NCBI GenBank assembly: GCA_022606425.2
Contig: JAHDVF020001259.1
Span: forward strand, 186,001-250,000
Direction: 5' to 3'
Source of the DNA: Lepidostoma basale
Taxonomy: Eukaryota; Arthropoda; Insecta; Trichoptera; Lepidostomatidae
DNA length: 64,000 nucleotides
This document shows positions 62,118 through 64,000 of this stretch, one piece after another. The position numbers and the translations under genes were made by a program. Within the stretch, counting starts at the first letter, position 1; every line of letters starts with the position of its first letter. The notes beneath the pieces are model-generated. The model was not told the origin of the DNA. It saw only the letters and a program-made list of their open reading frames with translations, and ran no database searches.

Positions 62118-62275
62118 ACCAACCCTTCTTTCGACGTCACTATCCATTCGACCATCAGCTGTGAACATGCTACCTAAATACACAAATTCACTCACCTGCT
62201 CCAAATTCTCTTCGATCACACTTATGTTACAAACTGTCATTTGCTCTTCCCTTTCAAAAACCATCACCTTTAACT
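62118..62275 (-). mobile_element. NLR-A RT-domain fragment
   Basis: Complement: VMVFEREEQMTVCNISVIEE, NLEQVSEFVYLGSMFTADGR, MDSDVERRVGV. It matches the 5'-most part of the 12405-13205 copy, so it extends the NLR-A RT consensus. 61641-62117 is unassigned. Confidence 0.75.
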
Positions 62276-62284
62276 TTAATGTTA

Positions 62285-62450
62285 TACAACAATAATCGAA
62301 ATAAATTTCAAAATAATTCGTGAATATTCGCGAGCATGCACAAAATATGCATTTCGAATAATTTTCCCAGAAAGTCGAAATTTTCCTCTCTCGCTCTCGT
62401 GTATTCAAAATTCAATTCTCCTACAGGTTTTGCCTATTTATAGTATGATG
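62285..62450. repeat. H dispersed repeat
   Basis: atacaacaataatcgaaata to ctctctcgctctcgtgtatt and gttttgcctatttatagtat; matches 6646 and 44868. 62451-62904 is AT-rich and unassigned. Confidence 0.6.
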
Positions 62451-62904
62451 TATTTTTTTTAATATGGCAATAAAAATCTTATTCAAAAGTTTGGTAATGG
62501 AACACGGAATATCATTTTTCAAAAGAAAGTAAAATTGACACGCATATAATATGGAAGGAAAACAACAATTTAAGAATTTATAGGTTAGTTAACACATTAA
62601 TATGCAAAACACAAAAAGAAAACGAGGACAACAAAGCCATAATGAAAGTTTTGAAAGGAAAGAAGAAAAAAAACGAATTAAAAAAAAAAACGCTACAGTC
62701 CCGGTAATGAAAGCCATAAAAATAACGAACCCAAATCATTTCGTATAAAGGGGAAGTTTTTTAAGGGAAAATATGGCATGCTCGCACGCCGTAAGACGCC
62801 TTACGACTGTTTAGGCTTTCGGCTACAGTCCGCTTAAAAAACAAACAAACTAATAAATCGCAATTTTAACAGTAACGGGTAATGTGCATTATAACTAACT
62901 AACT

Positions 62905-63412
62905 ATCTAATGGTGTTCTTCTACCGACCCTTATGTATGGAAGCGAAGCATGGAACTGGCAAAAGAAGGATGAAAGTAGAATAAATGCAGTAGAAATGAA
63001 ATCTCTTAGACGAATGTGTGGATACTCTGTATATGATAGAGTGTCGAATGAAAATATAAGAAGTGAATGCGGTGCGAATGATGGTGTCATGAACAAAATA
63101 ATGAAAGGATCATTAAGATGGTTTGGACATATGGAAAGAATGAATGAAGAAAGAATGGTAAAAAAATTATATGTTAATGATGTAAATGGAACCAGAAAAA
63201 GAGGAAGACCGAGGAAAACGTGGCACGATCAAATAAATCAAATATTGAATGTCGGCCATGTGAGGAGTCAGAGAAATCGACGCGCGTGAATGACACGATG
63301 TATAAATGTTGAGGAAACGAGAGAAATATGTCAGGAAAGAAAGGTGTGGCAGTCCACTATTTCTGCCTACCCCTTTGGAGAGTCGGCGTGATGGTTAGTT
63401 AGTTAGTTAATT
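62905..63412 (+). pseudogene. NLR-A reverse transcriptase C-terminus, best copy
   Basis: Open frame 62933-63289: MYGSEAWNWQKKDESRINAV, RRMCGYSVYDRVSNENIRSE, MNKIMKGSLRWFGHMERMNE, VNDVNGTRKRGRPRKTWHDQ, SQRNRRA, then TGA where TGC is expected. Beyond it TRCINVEETREICQERKVWQ and STISAYPFGESA-stop (TGA at 63387-63391 region), hairpin ctacccctttggagag and gttagttagttag tail. Confidence 0.85.
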
Positions 63413-63414
63413 TT

Positions 63415-63845
63415 AATTATCTAACTAATCATCACGCCGTTTTCCGAAGGGGTAGGCCGAAAGAATTAAGTGCCACACTTATCTTTCCTTACACACTTCT
63501 CTCGCTTCCTCAGCATTCATACATCGTGTCATGCACCCGCGTCGATTTTCTCCGCCTACCCACGTAGTCAACATTCAATATTTGATTTATTTGATCGTGC
63601 CACGATTTATCCTCGGTCCTCCTCTATTTCAAGTTTGATCATTCTTTCCATGTGTCCAAACCATCAAAATGATCCTTTCATTACTTTGTCCATAACACCA
63701 TCATTCGCACGGCATTCAATTCTTATATTTTCATTCGACACTCTATCATACACAGAGATCCACACATTCGTCTAAGAGATCTCATTTCTACTGCATGTAT
63801 TCTACTTTCATCCTCCTTTTGCCAGTTCCGTGCTACGTTTCCTAC
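63415..63845 (-). pseudogene. NLR-A C-terminus, tail-to-tail with the previous copy
   Basis: Tail ctaactaatc and hairpin ttttccgaaggggtaggc at 63421-63455. Then complement of RRRRRACMTRCMNAEEARE, NQILNVDYVG, MDKVMKGSF-WFGHMERM and NWQKEDESRIHAVEMRSLRR up to 63845, where an RTE-E fragment begins. Confidence 0.8.
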
Positions 63846-63950
63846 ATAAATATGGAGGAAAAACTGGTAATCTACCTCACAGGAGGAGCAACCCACTAAG
63901 GAACACACCACATAGGTCTACAACAAGGAAGAAGAAGAAGAAGAAGAATT
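63846..63950 (+). mobile_element. RTE-E 3' end
   Basis: tggtaatctacctcacagga then acacaccacataggtctaca matches the end of 38302-38665; tail gaagaagaagaagaagaag at 63929-63947. Confidence 0.75.
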
Positions 63951-64000
63951 AACTGATTATTAATTAAATATTATACCCGCGGGATCGTGAAAAAACATTA

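Overview
This is an AT-rich animal nuclear sequence, almost certainly from an insect and most likely a lepidopteran. That assignment rests on the density and style of its RTE-like endonuclease/reverse-transcriptase remnants, jockey-like C-termini, tRNA-derived SINEs and a mariner-type relic; I could not search any database. I recognise no host protein-coding exon, no functional tRNA or rRNA gene and no CRISPR array. The window reads as intergenic or intronic DNA filled with nested, mostly 5'-truncated transposable elements. One CpG-rich block at 13981-14255 looks like a promoter or first-exon region.

Families, with names used only here. NLR-A: non-LTR retrotransposon whose C-terminal ORF runs to about 10 bases before a (GTTA)n tail. 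NC-B: about 680 bp non-coding element with the same 3' end as NLR-A. RTE-C, -D, -E and -F: four further RTE-like C-terminal types, most with (GAA)n or (TAAG)n tails. JK: jockey/CR1-like C-termini. SINE-1 and SINE-2: tRNA-derived. R, H and G: dispersed non-coding repeats. HH: foldback elements of 100-440 bp whose two arms each carry a hammerhead-ribozyme-like motif.

Layout. 0-9 kb: NLR-A/NC-B pieces, HH foldbacks and R repeats. 9.5-12.3 kb: a long-inverted-repeat element enclosing a decayed reverse transcriptase. 12.4-13.7 kb: the longest NLR-A copy and an open RTE-C C-terminus. 14-19.8 kb: promoter-like block, SINE-1, HH foldbacks and NLR-A copies. 20-28 kb: low-complexity DNA, JK elements (one hosting a MITE with an internal minisatellite) and G repeats. 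28-38 kb: the densest HH region, with SINE-2, RTE-E copies showing target-site duplications and 5' inversions, and a 103-bp-period minisatellite. 38-50 kb: G pair with a perfect palindrome, RTE-D/E/F, and a mariner deletion derivative. 50-64 kb: NLR-A, SINE-2, the largest HH foldback, NC-B, RTE-F and a tail-to-tail NLR-A pair.

The most interesting system is HH. At least six sequence types share a CTGANGA-like box, one unpaired base, a short hairpin whose sequence changes but stays paired, GAAA, and a self-complementary block (ACATGT, ACAGCTGT, ACCGGT or ACAAATTTGT) followed by C or T. That is the plan of the small, dimer-acting type I hammerhead ribozymes known from Penelope-like elements and retrozymes, here arranged mainly as inverted pairs. 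A second theme is that the 3'-terminal UUCG-type hairpin of NLR-A lies inside its coding sequence and recurs in the non-coding NC-B, as expected if NC-B uses NLR-A's reverse transcriptase.
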